Shown piece after piece: positions 12,298 to 24,779 of a DNA stretch of 64,000 nt. Below the pieces are notes generated by a model, which made no database searches, was not told where the DNA came from, and was given only the letters and a program-made list of their open reading frames with translations. The position numbers and the translations under genes were made by a program. Location of the stretch: NCBI GenBank assembly GCA_950295325.1, contig OX485808.1, forward strand, positions 32,818,527 through 32,882,526. Reading direction: 5' to 3'. Numbering within the stretch: the first letter of the stretch is position 1; each line of letters starts with the position of its first letter. This stretch comes from Polytrichum commune (Eukaryota > Streptophyta > Polytrichopsida > Polytrichales > Polytrichaceae).

Positions 12298-13866
12298 TCA
12301 ATCCACGCCTCCAGCATGCACCAACAGTAATAGATCCATTTGAGCTGAAATTAATCTTTGTAAAATGTAATCACCCTCGAGTGGAAGCACGGGATCAACG
12401 ATCAGAACTTTGCCATTGGGTGGCAATGCTTGTCTACAGTTGTGAAGAATTTCGATACAGTGCTTGTCGTCCAAGAGATGCATCACATTCTGCACATTTG
12501 AACGTATCACATGAATTGACATATGTAGATATTGCACATGTAGGCCCCAACTTTTTTAATATGAAGATACAATGATTTGAGGATACACTCTGTCAGAATC
12601 AGAAATTCATGGAATGGAAGGACACCGTGCACGGTTTGGTCAGCAAGCCTTCATGAGAATAGCATCACCACTAGGTATGCTCTCAAGTACGCTTCCACCC
12701 ACGTGCTCCATTCCTGGAATCAAACATGAAATGAGTAATTTCTAATTATTTAACCTGATGCAAGCTGATGGTCAGGGCTCCTATACAGCCTCCAATTGCA
12801 ATCTCACATGACAACACCTCCGAGATTACAGTCTCACATTGTTTAGACTTAACGATTGTTTTGAGGAGACGATTAATTATTAACACAAATTAGGGCCGGA
12901 CCTGAAATTTGAGGTGCCTGAGCGACGATTCCAGGCAAGTTCGAATTGATCCCGTGCAAGTGAGGATGCGCAGCCACTATCTTTGCAAGGACGGTACCGT
13001 TGCCACCACCACCATCGACAAGAATCTTAATATCCTTTAAAGCTGGATAGCCTTTGATCAGAGACTCACCCATCTGCTCCGAAACGGATGCCCCTCATGC
13101 GGTCTGGAGGTCCTTGAACTCTAGGTTATCCGCTGCGTACCTCCAGCAATTCTGTGGCAAATGAGGAAGAGATCAGATTCTTCGGACACAATGTCCTCCT
13201 CGAACTTTCCAAAGCTATGGTAATTGTTGTGCACAAAGTTTTTGCACTGAATGTATCGATTTATATTCAATTCAGGTGATGTTTTTGTGAGCGACCTATG
13301 CCAGAATTGAGATACCAGTATGACAAATTTGGTCCTAAAACTGTTGCATATATACCTTTCTATGTGTAGCTTCCCATGCGCTTTTCGCCATATAAGATGG
13401 TCTCGTGAAACTGCTGCCAAGGTTTCTATGATGCTTTAAGATTGGCAAATTACACCATATCTGCAAGGCTCTTCGCGTTGTTCTCCCGAACTAACATCTT
13501 TGAAGCAGTTGTCAACCCAGACTGAGTGGATTCTTTTTTCTGGTTCTGAACCTCGTTTGGCAGAGGAGATCCCATACTGCACCAGCGCCCTCATGAAGTG
13601 GGAAAGTGCTTGCTCATCCACCGAATCACTGGGAAGTTCAGCGGCGATTTCTTGAAGAGACAGAGTGCCCTCGTGGCCTGCTTTGGCAATTATGTCGGGG
13701 ATGCCTAGAACGACTGCTGTCATGAGCGCCATTGCTGTTGAATGTCCAAATATGAGAGGGGATAGAGTCTTCATGCCTGCTGCCACTCGATCAAGCACCA
13801 GAGGTGCACGTTCCATTGATTCCCCAATTGCGTTAGTTTCAGTAGCTGCAGACCTCTGCAGGTGCC
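12298..13866 (-). pseudogene. Broken COMT-like O-methyltransferase gene
   Basis: In minus-strand order the pieces are: an N-terminal dimerisation region (13866-13436) with GHSTAMALMTAVVLGIPDII and LSLQEIAAELP; a piece in another frame near 13380-13420 with QQFHETILYGEKR; a SAM-binding region (about 13130-12890) with ILVDGGGGNGTVLAKIVAA and LPGIVAQAP; EHVGGSVLESIPSGDAIL (about 12719-12640); and HCIEILHNCRQALPPNGK (about 12500-12300). Order and spacing are those of plant caffeate/flavonoid O-methyltransferases. Lesions include frame changes after 13436, a TGA near 13097, a stop after LMKAC and loss of the C-terminal catalytic end. The loop is GGGG where the family has VGGG. A functional protein is not possible from this copy. 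Confidence 0.85.
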
Positions 13867-14051
13867 AGAGGAAGAAAAATTAGTTTCAAGCCTCTCAATC
13901 ATTTGTTGCCAACCAGTTGAAAACAGTAAAGTTAGAATGTTCATGTGTCTCTTGAAGCCAATAGGATAGACATTGGTATCAGTGTTTATTTCTTGCCAGT
14001 GCTCATCGACCTCGCCTTGATTCGCCTCCAACGACTACTTTGTTTTATCAG

Positions 14052-14465
14052 AAAATGTCACCAACGGCGTCCAGAATTCCACATTCACGATTGCACAAGC
14101 ATCTAACAAGACCTGGTTCCTATTAACCATTACTTGGAACTCATAGACTTGAGTGTTTCGATCTGCAAACACAATGACTACCTTTTTTACAAAATTATGC
14201 CATCATCAGCTCCTGAAGATTTTGAAAGCCCCGCTTGGTTTCAAACTTCTCGTGTAATCCGAGCTCAGTCACTTCTCATTAGCCATGGCGGACTAGCCTT
14301 GAATACATCCGTGTCTCTGCTCTGACTCAATTCGGACACCACAAAGAATGTCCAGAATTCCATATCTCACATTGGCGCAAGCAACTAACAAGAGTTGCTT
14401 CCTATTGAACATCACTCGATCGGACTCAACCATGGAGAGTGTTTCGATCTGCAATCACAACTGCC
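14052..14465. repeat. Tandem duplication (~290 bp offset) upstream of the methyltransferase pseudogene
   Basis: Sequence 14068-14180 (gtccagaattccacatt ... gagtgtttcgatctgcaa) recurs at 14351-14465 with moderate divergence. It is probably part of the duplicated upstream region of the broken gene. No reading frame is conserved. Confidence 0.65.
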
Positions 14466-15643
14466 ACCGAAGCCACCTGATCATCGCCACTGGGTTGTAA
14501 AAATGATAACACGTACGTCACAGTGTGGTAAAAGATTAAATCCTTTGATGGGTGGATCCGAGGACTTATCTTGACAGTAGAGGAGTACAGTCATTCTAAG
14601 ATGTCCACGAGAATGCAGAGGAAATTGGAATGAGCTAAGATGAACGTAGTTCCCTGCACAAAGAACCAATCTCCTGCAGGACTTGATGATTAAACTACAA
14701 GAGAGAGAAATGGCTAACTGTGCAGGACCTGTGCACAGGTTTCTTGATTGAAAGCGTCGGAAGGAACGTTAAGGATACGAGTATACACACCATTGATCAC
14801 TACAAACAGCAAATCCGGATATGTTGGAGTTTTACAACATCCTCGGTGAAGCCATCGATTGTCATACAAACCATGCTTTGGAGGGAGCTTCCAGCAGGAT
14901 TCCGAACAGATTCTTCAGGTTCTGATCATGATGAAATCATCAACACCAGAGTTATGTGGGTGTTATTCGATTACTTTTTCTTTCTTTTTTATTGTTCTCC
15001 TTCTTCAACTGTTGATCATATTTATTTTCTAATATTTAAGTTGAATTGGAAAATCTCTAATGAAACATCAACATGAATCAGATTGGAACCGGACCTCCCC
15101 TTAAGTCTTTAGTTATGGTTAAGGTAGACGTGCTCAAGTTGTGATAAGCATTCTTGCCTATTAAGATATTCATATGAGCTCCAAAAATTATGAGGAAAGT
15201 GGCTATGGTCTTGGTTTGGAATTGCTAACCATCTTTTACTAAATTGTGTGTTTTATAATCAAGAAGAATTTGGCTAGTTGAAAAAAGATAACCATTTAAG
15301 ACCCACCTATCTTATGAAAAGTGCTTGTGTGTTGACTATTAAATGTAGAGTACTTAATAAAGTTGGAAGACATAGTGCAATCTCTTCCAAGCATGTTTCT
15401 TTATGGTGTATGTTCTTAGATCCATAATCAACCACGTGCCATTCAAAAATATAGGTGTCCGATTCAGAATAGTAACCAAATAACATTGCCTGCATAGTAA
15501 TAAAAAAGCAAGCTACCACATATTATGAGGCCGCGAGAAGTGTGCTCGAAGGCTTCTTGGTAATTAGTCTAATATATATATATATATATACATGCACACA
15601 CACTCTACTCTCCCTAATATCACACATGTTGCAACCAAAGTGC
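14466..15643. other. Intergenic sequence with TA/CA microsatellite
   Basis: No gene recognised. A (TA)n tract followed by (CA)n lies at about 15571-15604, immediately upstream of the hAT-like MITE. Confidence 0.45.
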
Positions 15644-15988
15644 CTCGGGGGGGGGCAGTGTGTTAAAAAGTTAAGGATATAGGTGCGAACAACCACTATT
15701 TTATAGGGGGGTATTACTTTCAATTCTCTTCTTTTTTTTCACATGCTATCATTATGTAAATTTCTACTTTGGGTTAATAGAAAATGGCTTGCATTACTTA
15801 TAATTCCAAATTACCTATTATTCCATACCCTATAGTACTTTAAAGATGTCCAGTGTCATGGTTGATACCCTATATTACTCTTAACTCCATTTATAATTTT
15901 TAGCCCCCATGTTTTCAAAATACCCTATCATTTGTTCGCACGTATATTGCTACTCCAACCAATGACTACCCCCCCCCCCCCCCCCGAG
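15644..15988. mobile_element. hAT-like MITE with G-tract termini, copy 1 (345 bp)
   Basis: Begins CTCGGGGGGGG and ends CCCCCCCGAG. The flanks CAAAGTGC (15636-15643) and CAAAAAGC (15989-15996) look like an aged 8-bp target duplication (6/8). The inner termini GTGCGAACAA and TTGTTCGCAC form a further inverted pair. The interior is nearly the same as 54490-54825. It has no coding capacity. The 8-bp duplication suggests a hAT-type transposase in trans. Confidence 0.85.
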
Positions 15989-15996
15989 CAAAAAGC

Positions 15997-16667
15997 ACAT
16001 GATATTAAGAAGGTATGTAGCATTCACATGGATGTGTCGTAATAGATAGTTAGTGCAACGTACCTACAAGTGAGCAATTATATATATTATGATGAAATCG
16101 GGCAAAATTTCCCTTGACATCAAGGGTGGTATATATATATAGGAAGTTTCGGGTTCATTGGAATGGAGTTGGGACCAATAGCGGCTTGAAGATCAAAGAG
16201 TGTATTATGAAAAGTGAGAGGATTTAAGTTGATGGTATATATGTTAATGCTCAAATATTGTTTACACTAAAATAACAAGCTTTCATAAATCACTTTTAAG
16301 ATTATATCCATACCATCCATAAAGATTAAAATTTCATAGGAAGGTATTAAATAATGGAACTATGACTAAAGGCTCAAACCTAACTTATGTACAAAATGAT
16401 TGGAAAGACGGAAAACACAATTATGTCTAGAATTGGAGTTAAAGATACTTAATTATAGCATAAGATTATAGAGAGTATATCCTTCATGTATATGATTGTG
16501 GTTGCACCCTACATTTGAATTATTTCTTTAATTATAGGATCACGTTTTTCTTTTGGAAAAACATTGAGAGTTGATTTTACTAAGAAATGGAAAAATATAA
16601 AGTCATCAAAAACAAAATTTCATACATGCTTAGGAATTAACCATAAGTATTGTTTGGGAGTGTATGT
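15997..16667. other. Intergenic sequence between two MITEs
   Basis: AT-rich, with no motif or credible reading frame. Confidence 0.4.
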
Positions 16668-17146
16668 GTCAACACTGAATTTTGTATTTAGTGTCACCAA
16701 CTCTATTTGTCTCACTTCAACCGCATGTAAAACCACATGTGTAGTGTCATTGACACTACATGTAACTTAACATAACTTGCAATTGCTTGTAATGAAAATT
16801 GACCATTATAGGTTGAGAATGTTGCAATTACTAACACTCACTATATGATTTTTCATCCAAATTTCATAACATTTCTTAGCGATATGGGCCCTCATAATAT
16901 AGCAATGGGATGTTGGGAGCTCAGTCTAAATATGAACCTCCATGTGCAACTTTTCAACATCCCATTATTTATGTTTTGAGGGCCCACAAAACAAGAGCTG
17001 AACGTTGAGCAATGTTATGGGATTTCATCCAAAGTTCAATCATCCATGACAATACTTGTAAAGTTATTCATAAGAAGTGTCATCAAAAAGGTTACAGCAT
17101 TGACATAAAATAACTTATGACACTAAATACAAATATTTTCAAAGTG
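16668..17146. mobile_element. MITE, family TIR-AACTACACTAAATAT, copy 2 (inverted relative to copy 1)
   Basis: Ends carry TTTTGTATTTAGTGTCA on the left and TGACACTAAATAC (in reverse, GTATTTAGTGTCA) on the right. About 17000-17130 matches the reverse complement of 11550-11720. The outermost ends are too diverged to call a target duplication. Confidence 0.6.
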
Positions 17147-17459
17147 AAGTGATTCAAGCATATTTTTGAATATTCAAGCATACGGTCCGCACTAAATAGT
17201 TAGTGCCCACACTAGTTCAAATTAGTGGTGGCAGTGAAGGTGGGAAATGTGTAGAAATTTCCCAAAGGCCATGTGAGTCTGTTCCCCTCACTTCTCAGGC
17301 CTTTCTCAATTGCCTTTGCCTCTTCACCTCCTCTGCATTCCGCTGTGCGACGGTGATCCTGCTCATGGGCCGTCCTCTTCCCTCCGAGTTAGTGGATTCG
17401 GTGCTCTCCTCAACTCTTGCTTCGAAAATTAACTAATCTACTCAAGTCAACACGTATCT

Positions 17460-17945
17460 CATTGTATGAGAATAGAGAGAAAGGGATGTGGAAAGGTCTG
17501 TCAATTAATGTAAGCACTCGAGAGAATGTGGGGAAGCTCCAATAGCACATCCGTGCATTTTTGTCAAGTATGATTATTTCCGGAGTTGTGGCTTGTCTTG
17601 CAAAAGTGATGGGAAGAGACTGGAGTGTTTGACCTAAGTTGGGTTGCTCACTCACGGCTTCTGAGGATTTTTTTTCATGTGAATTGGTGCTGTGAGTATG
17701 ATCCCATGTAAGTGTGGGGGGCTTCTGCAATGTTGTTTTTTTGTGACGTTGAGGATAATGGATGCGAAAAGGGTCTGTGAATAAATGTAGAGGATGTGGC
17801 AAAGATGGTGGAGCATTGATGCATGTGGGAGCTCTAAGCATCGTGTGATCTATGAGTCGATGGCTGTGCATTTTGTGCGTTTGTTCCGTGAAGGGAAAGA
17901 GTGGAGTGTTTGACCTAAATTGGGTTACTCATGGCGTCTGAATTT
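17460..17945. repeat. Tandem duplication upstream of PDCD2
   Basis: The block 17470-17690 recurs at about 17745-17945. The clearest shared stretch is tggagtgtttgacctaa(g/a)ttgggtt, at about 17620 and 17900. It lies in the 5' region of the PDCD2 gene, where the first exon or promoter should be. This makes the true 5' end hard to place. Confidence 0.6.
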
Positions 17946-18333
17946 TGTATGCCTTGGATCAATGCTCTGCTAGAGGACCGATCTTATATATATTACAAAG
18001 TATCATTTCGAGGGGAGTATAAGTTGAGCCGAGGCGTTTGAGAACCCAGAATTAGGTCAATCGTGGCCTTCTTCCCCAATTTGAGAAAGTTACGTATAGA
18101 ATTATTTAGTATCTGGTAACATGGTTATGAGTGTTTGAGGAACATGATTTCAAGTGTCAACGGTGTCCCATCATAGAGGAACGTTAAGATACGATGAGAA
18201 GTTGAAACTATCCTAACGTGATAGTTCTGACTGAGGATGATGGGAATTCTGGGGAATGAATGTGTCCATGTTGCTTAAGAAAAGCTTTCTGAAATGGTCT
18301 GACATCCGATAATTTGGCATATGAATTACACAG

Positions 18334-21229
18334 GATGAGAAGGAGATATTACTTGGCTTGCCCGGGGCATGGGCGGAGGAGATCAATGAACCTGCCGATC
18401 ATTACACAACTAAGATAGGAGGTCAACCGGTAAAGCTCTGGCATTCGCTAATCCTTGTTGTCGAAATGCAAGTATTAGGGTTTCTCTACTTACACATCGA
18501 AGCTGAACACAGGCGCCTTCTGAGATTAGGATCGTTGCTTGTGGATTTTTTCCATCTATTGAGACTGTCATTTCAATTGACATGGTTCAGTTGTGACCTG
18601 TTGTTTTGTTGGTATTTTCCCCTTCAAGGCTGATGTAAGGGTTTCTGGACTGAAAAAAGGCAAGTACGTGCAGGATTGGCCAGTTCCTGTGCAAGACATC
18701 AATGATGAGCTGGTGAAGTGTGGAATCTGTGGGGGCTATCTTGGGCTTGTTGCACAGGTTCTTGCCATGTACTCCTTCCTCCTAACTTTTCAATCTCCAT
18801 CGCTTTTGCACTTCGTAAGTGAGATGGATGCTGCAAATCACTTCTTTGTCTCCACCAAACTTGACCCTGGTTCTGCTTCTCTAGTTGCTCAAAACCATAT
18901 CTGTGCACTTAATGTTCATTGCAGTCATCTCATGATCTCAACGCATTAGATTGTGACCATTGCATTCCGTGTTTCTCCATCAATAGAGCTTGCAGTCCAC
19001 TTGAGATTGCACTTACACTTTCCATTTTTCATGTGGTATTGTTCACGAGAGACATCTGGATTTTTCCATTGAGAATTTTCCCTTGTCCCGCAGATATATG
19101 CACCTCTTACACTCTATGGATCAAAAATCGATGAGCGATCCCTGTTCATTCTAGGTTGTCCGTCTGCAAGTTGTGGTACTGAACGTGCAAGGTTAGTTGA
19201 TTTATTCCATTTGATGCATTTCTGTGTAGGGATTATTCTGATTATCTACTTTTGTGGAATGGTTCTACTTAATAGGATTTATCTACTTATAGGATTTCTG
19301 ACCAAAGGAGAGGGAGACTGAGAGAGAGTGGTCATCAATTCTGGAACACGAGAATGTAACCTCTCTGGGTTTTGCACAGTTGGCGCACAATCAGGTTTCA
19401 AAAGGAGGTTCCTAGTGAAAATTCTTCTCAGCAAGGCCAGACAGAGAGTGAAGGATCTAGTGCTGCATCACCAAGCGAGCCCCACAACGGTTTGAATGAA
19501 GTGCTGCAAACTCAGGGGTATGGTATCTGCACCTGTAGATGTTCAGTGTTTATTCATAAAAGAAACAGTGTATTACAGATGGTCTAGTTCTAAATTTTTG
19601 GTTGTCATACAGGTGGGGCAATGATGCTTCAACAAGCCAACAGGAGACAGAAGAGCAAGGCAATGAATGGTGGGATCAAAATGCATGGGACGGGTTTGCT
19701 GCCGGTGATGGTGGCAATGAAGAGGAATCCATGAGTTTGCAAGAGTTGGAAACTTCACTTGTAGAGGCTGGATATTTGGCAGCAGAAACAAGGCCTCATC
19801 AGCGTCCACAACGTCGCCGTCCTAACCAAGAAGATGAACATGGTTCAACTTCACAAGAAGCTACGACCTCAAACCGGACAATTTCTGAAAGCAGTCTCCC
19901 ATGTATGTATGCATATTATCAACCATCTTCTTAGCCTCATGTGCACTCACTTGCAAAATATGAGTATTTCTGATACACAAGCAATGGCTTATGTGTCTTT
20001 GTTGGATGTGTGCAGCACTTCCGTGTTTCTATGTTTACACTCAAAGTGAGGAGTCCACTCCCTATGAGAGTGCCACCACGGATAGTGAGCCTGTGAGTGA
20101 GCTGGAGGGAAATAACCTGTTGAATGACATAGAGGACCCCTATGGCATTGTGGAAGGAGTTGGAGAGCTTTGGGAAGGTGAAGAGTATGAGCCTGAACAT
20201 GCAGTAAATGCCGACCGCACCTATCTCAAGTTCAAGAAAAAGCTGGATTTAAGTCCGGAACAGTGCTTCAGGTATGACATTCTTGTATCCTCGCATCATT
20301 TGGAACTGCCAGTTGCTGGGGGTGTATGATCAGAGTTTAGGTATGCTGCTTTGTAGTAACATGGGCTAGTGTATATACAAATGGACATATAGATCTCACA
20401 TACGAGTGGCAAAGTGCAGTAGTCAAATTAATCTTCTGCTTTTTTAAGGTCTGAAACAAAGCTATTGAGGATGGGATCCTGATTCTTTTCACTTCCATCA
20501 AATTGGACAGGCTTTATCTCGTGCCTAGGAGTTTTGTAGATTTTCTCTCCTTGATACATATAAGCTTTTGGATTCCTGTTCCAATTGGTCTCAAACACTC
20601 CACTTGGTAATATTCATCTAACCGTTTTTGATTATGACGGGAGGTGAGGTGATTGAGGCCCTTATCCTGCACCTTTGTTTTTGCAGATATTGTTTTGGTG
20701 GTCGACCCCTGTGGGCTACCGAGGCCCATGATGAACCAGGCACGTGTGGTGCATGTGGAGGGCCTCGCGTGTATGAGATGCAGCTGATGCCTCCATTGCT
20801 CTATTTTTTGCAGCAAGCCACAAAGGACCTTCCTCCTTCATCATATGGGCCGAATGATTGGGAGTGGTCTACTCTTGTTGTTTACTCTTGTGCCCATGTA
20901 CATATCCTCTCTTGTTCTCGAGTAATTTCTTGAGTATGGTGTCTCCTAGATCTGCCCGTTTTGATGTAGATGTCAAGGGCTTTGTCTAAGCTAAGAGGCC
21001 TCTGAAATTTTAAGATGAATACACCTGAAAAGCTACAATGTTGGTCAAAGAGGGGTGAAATTCTACTCAGATTATTGTGTTTTAGAGATATATTCCTGAT
21101 TATGTGTTGTTGTATTTGTTTTGACAGAGCTGCTCACAGAGAGCCACAGAAAGAGCCATGGTTAATGGAGAAAGAACGGATTGGAGTGTCATTGAAGAAG
21201 GCACCATATTACAGGCAGAGCTGAGCTGA
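18334..21229 (+). CDS. PDCD2: PDCD2-type ribosomal-protein chaperone, 8 exons, ~424 aa without initiator
   Basis: Exons: 18334-18429, 18674-18757, 19094-19191, 19380-19517, 19613-19902, 20016-20271, 20687-20897, 21128-21229 (TGA). All phases agree. The N-terminal half has [20 protein letters not shown], a C-x2-C ([18 protein letters not shown]) and CPSASCGT. The acidic, Gln-rich middle (exons 4-6) is unstructured. The PDCD2 C-terminal domain spans exons 6-8: [35 protein letters not shown] and VVYSCAHSC. PDCD2/Tsr4 proteins bind newly made uS5 (RPS2) and escort it into the 40S subunit. The first exon must start at the acceptor CAG at 18331-18333, because a stop lies four codons upstream in frame. 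The initiating ATG is therefore in a short upstream exon that I could not place. The last exon is the least conserved. Confidence 0.9.
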
Positions 21230-21266
21230 TGCTGATGCTGATGCTGATGCTGGTGCTGGTGCTGGG
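21226..21266. repeat. GCTGAT/GCTGGT microsatellite at the PDCD2 stop codon
   Basis: Tandem gctgat units followed by gctggt units start at the stop codon and run into the 3' UTR. Confidence 0.7.
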
Positions 21267-24200
21267 GGTAATCTTTGTTCCAAAAATCTTCAGATAGATG
21301 GCTTGCTACTAAAAATTACGAGATTCAGATCAAAAACTGCAACTAGGTAGAAGAAATGAAAAGAACAAAGAAAGGGGAAATTGTAACATGTTTCTTGACG
21401 TTTTTCTGAAATATTCAAGTCTGGTGCTATGGTCTTGGTGAGGCGATGTGACTAAGTAGAGTTTAGTCCTGTAGTCTGCCCTACCGCATGTCTGCAATCA
21501 TCACAATTGTCTCCTTTCACCAGCTGTGTGGCAATCTGAATATTAAGCATTGTGGGCTTTTGCACTTGAAGAGGTTTTTCTGCTAAGGCCATGACCTTGG
21601 AACATTTCCAACCTGTTGAAATGTAGTTTGTAAATTTGTTTTCTAACCAATATCATATCAAACAACTCAATCTAGTGTAAGAGTGGGTTTTCATTGGCCA
21701 GAAAGAGGGCCCCTCCTTACTGTAGGAGTAAGATCTCACATGACATGGAGTCAGAAATGGTTCGAAATGGTACAGTATTTCTGAAAATTATCATTGGAAT
21801 TTCCTCAATGGTGGATGAACCTGAGCTAAAACCATGCACATTGGAGCTGCCAATGTCAACAGACTTCACTATCATTTAAATCACCATTCTTAGCTGGCCA
21901 TGTCTGGAGTGTAGAAACAGCCTGTTGTGCAACATTGCCTGCTTTGTTAAATTGATGGCCTTTCACATTTCTTCCTCTGCACCCACTTCTTGCAGGATAT
22001 GAATTAAGAGGAAGAAATTTGAAAGTCTCTATAGCACCTCTGACACATTTGTCTTAAGCTCGGTCTATGCCCAAGGGTGAAGCGGCTTTCATTGAGAGAG
22101 TCTTCTTTATAACTTTGGTTTCTAGAACCATTCAGGTATCACTTTAAAATATGGCACCTATTTGTGTTCCATAAATATGGACTATAAATATTTAGCATTA
22201 ATTTTGGGCCATTGGGGGTCCAGAAATGAAACACCTCAGTTGAATAGAGGCTGTTAAAACAATATGGCAAAAATATTGGAGTTGAGTCAACTTGTTGCTA
22301 TTTTGAAACTTGCCAATATTTGGTCAAGAGCTAAACAAAAATATATAGAGGTGTTACTACATCATCTCAAAGCTGCAGTACTTGTACTAATGTAGCATCT
22401 TCCAACCAAAATAACAGAAATCAGTCTCTTCCCTTTCTACCTTCGTAGTTTCTCCTAGCCCCATCTTTCTTGTTGATTGACTCTTCATCTCTCTTCTCTC
22501 TTCCTTCCCGCCAAACTTGTCATTCATATCTCTTCCCTGTCTTCATGTATATTTGTTCATTCGGCTTTCGTAAGTATCAAAGCTGTATGTTTTTGAAGTA
22601 CCAAAAAAATGAGATCTCCCAGATCAACTCAAGTTTACTGTTTTTCTCCCCACAAGTGCACATGTCTTGTTATTTTTTAACATATAGTTTGTCCAAATAT
22701 ACTTAAATGTCAGTTTTGATTGTCAAAACATGTACCAAAGCACATGATTGCCCAAACATTTGTGGATGTCCTAATAAGCCAATACCCCAAACTTTTAACC
22801 TAGTTTTTAACTTTATCCATCCTTTCCCCTTGTTCCCGCTGGCCATTCCTATTCACCTTTTTAAGAAAAATGTCCATCTAACTAAGGGAGGCTTCCATGT
22901 TAGTGACGAATGTGTATCATGGGCAAGAGTGAACATTGTAGTTTAAAACTCTTTTGTCTACAAAGGACAAGGTCATAACATTATTCAAATCCATAATAGT
23001 GTTTTGTGGGATTGACTATATTTGACTATTATAATTAGGAAAGGTGTTGGTTGGAAATCTCAATGAAGACTTAGGGGAAGACCCTAGGTCTTGGACCCAT
23101 GTTATTTCCACCCTGACTAGACAATTCAAACGTAATGGCCTAAACTTAATTGTTTCCAAGATAAAATTTCATCCCACACTATATGACTATATAGTGAAGT
23201 GTGCTTTTTACACAATTAGTCCATTGATTCATACATTGAGAGTATTATATTCAATGTTTCATGTACGATTTTTATGAGAGGGTTAAATTTATGAAGTCTT
23301 TTTTAAAGTGATCTATGTTTGTAGGTTGTCATTGAATACCATAGAGGTCTCTTTATTTCATCTTTATGTGTGCCGGAATGTAGTTTTCACGTGGGATACA
23401 AGTGGATTTTAGCAAATGTGAGCACGACATGTGGCAAAAGTTGAGAGAAAGTAATCATTTTATGTTGGAATAGAGAGCCCACTACAATATATGACAAAGG
23501 GTCACATATGATGTAAGTGAGAACTTTCTATATGTCTAATGAGGGGCAACTTTGTCAATGTTCCCTTTCATGTGGCATTGGTCGGCCAAAGGTGTCTTTG
23601 GCTAGCCAACTTTGAGGAGGTGGGCCCTAATCCAATACTACTCTTGACTTTCATTCATTGCTCCGAAATCCCTTGTCCTCTCCTGGCCCGCACTTTGTTG
23701 TATAATGACATCATTCAAATAAAACTTGTCCATTATACCCATTCATTGCAACTCATATTGAGAAAATACATAAAATGCATAAAGTTGATTGTTCATATGA
23801 GGTTTTGGGTTGCCAACTACAATCAAAAACCTCATGTTAATAACAAAAATGATTTATTTGAGTATTTCTCGCCATGAATTGCAACAAAGGGTTGTAATGG
23901 ACATGCATACTGATGGCACATGCAATGACCAAAAAAAAAGACGAGCTATCAATAATTCTTAACTAGTTGTTGGTTACCCACATTTGATTGCAAATCCCTT
24001 GCATTATACAATCATTTCAATAGAATCATTTTTGTGTAAACATCGTCATGCATAATGGGTGAGAATCTTTTGCATGCCATAGAGTGTCATGTGTGAACAA
24101 GGGTGGGCATTTTAACTATGGTATTTTTGGCACTCAAGTTATTATAAGAGAGTTATTTCCAGTCAAATATTGTTATTCATCTCATTTATTTCCTAGAAAA

Positions 24201-24779
24201 GTAATAATATGTGCATCACACTAATTTTAAATTACACTGAGTATCCCAATTAGTGCATGTGGTACTAATTCATGAAACATGCATTGTTTTTACCAAGTCT
24301 CAAATTGTTGAAGGCTGAAAATTTTACTAATTGATACCAATACATTCTCATTTACAATACATTTCAAGAAAATTAATGCATGCTCTAAAGTGATTGTAGA
24401 GTGATCAATAAAACTATATGAAAACACATGTTTGTCAGCGAATAGTGCTAGGATGAATAGTGCAAGTACTTTCAGTGAATAAATGTTGCTATAAATAATG
24501 TTGAGATGAATAGTGCTTCCTAGTTCTTTTGGCGACACTAATTTCGTAGTCTAAAGAAATTGAGTATCACCTTCATTATTTTTCCACATGCACTATTAAG
24601 GTGAGTTTTCATGTAGGTTGCTTGCCCACTAGATTCTAGATACTAGTGGGTCGCAAGTGTTTGCATGTAGTTAAGCACAAGCCACCATCCAACCACATTA
24701 TGGCGGTTTACTAGAATGTGAAGGGTCATGAACATAGGCATCTAGACTTCCATGTGCCCACTAAAGAATCTCTAACCTA
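21267..24779. other. Intergenic, AT-rich, no gene recognised
   Basis: PDCD2 3' UTR and then unannotatable sequence. A piece near 22970-23040 (gtcataacattattcaa) resembles one arm of the foldback at 30.7 kb. Reading frames up to about 110 codons are present but have no conserved motif or splice context. Confidence 0.45.

Noticed and set aside
15644-15660. Poly-G runs as assembly gaps
   Set aside because: At 15644 and 54490 they coincide with element ends and target duplications, so they are real termini. Exact lengths remain uncertain.
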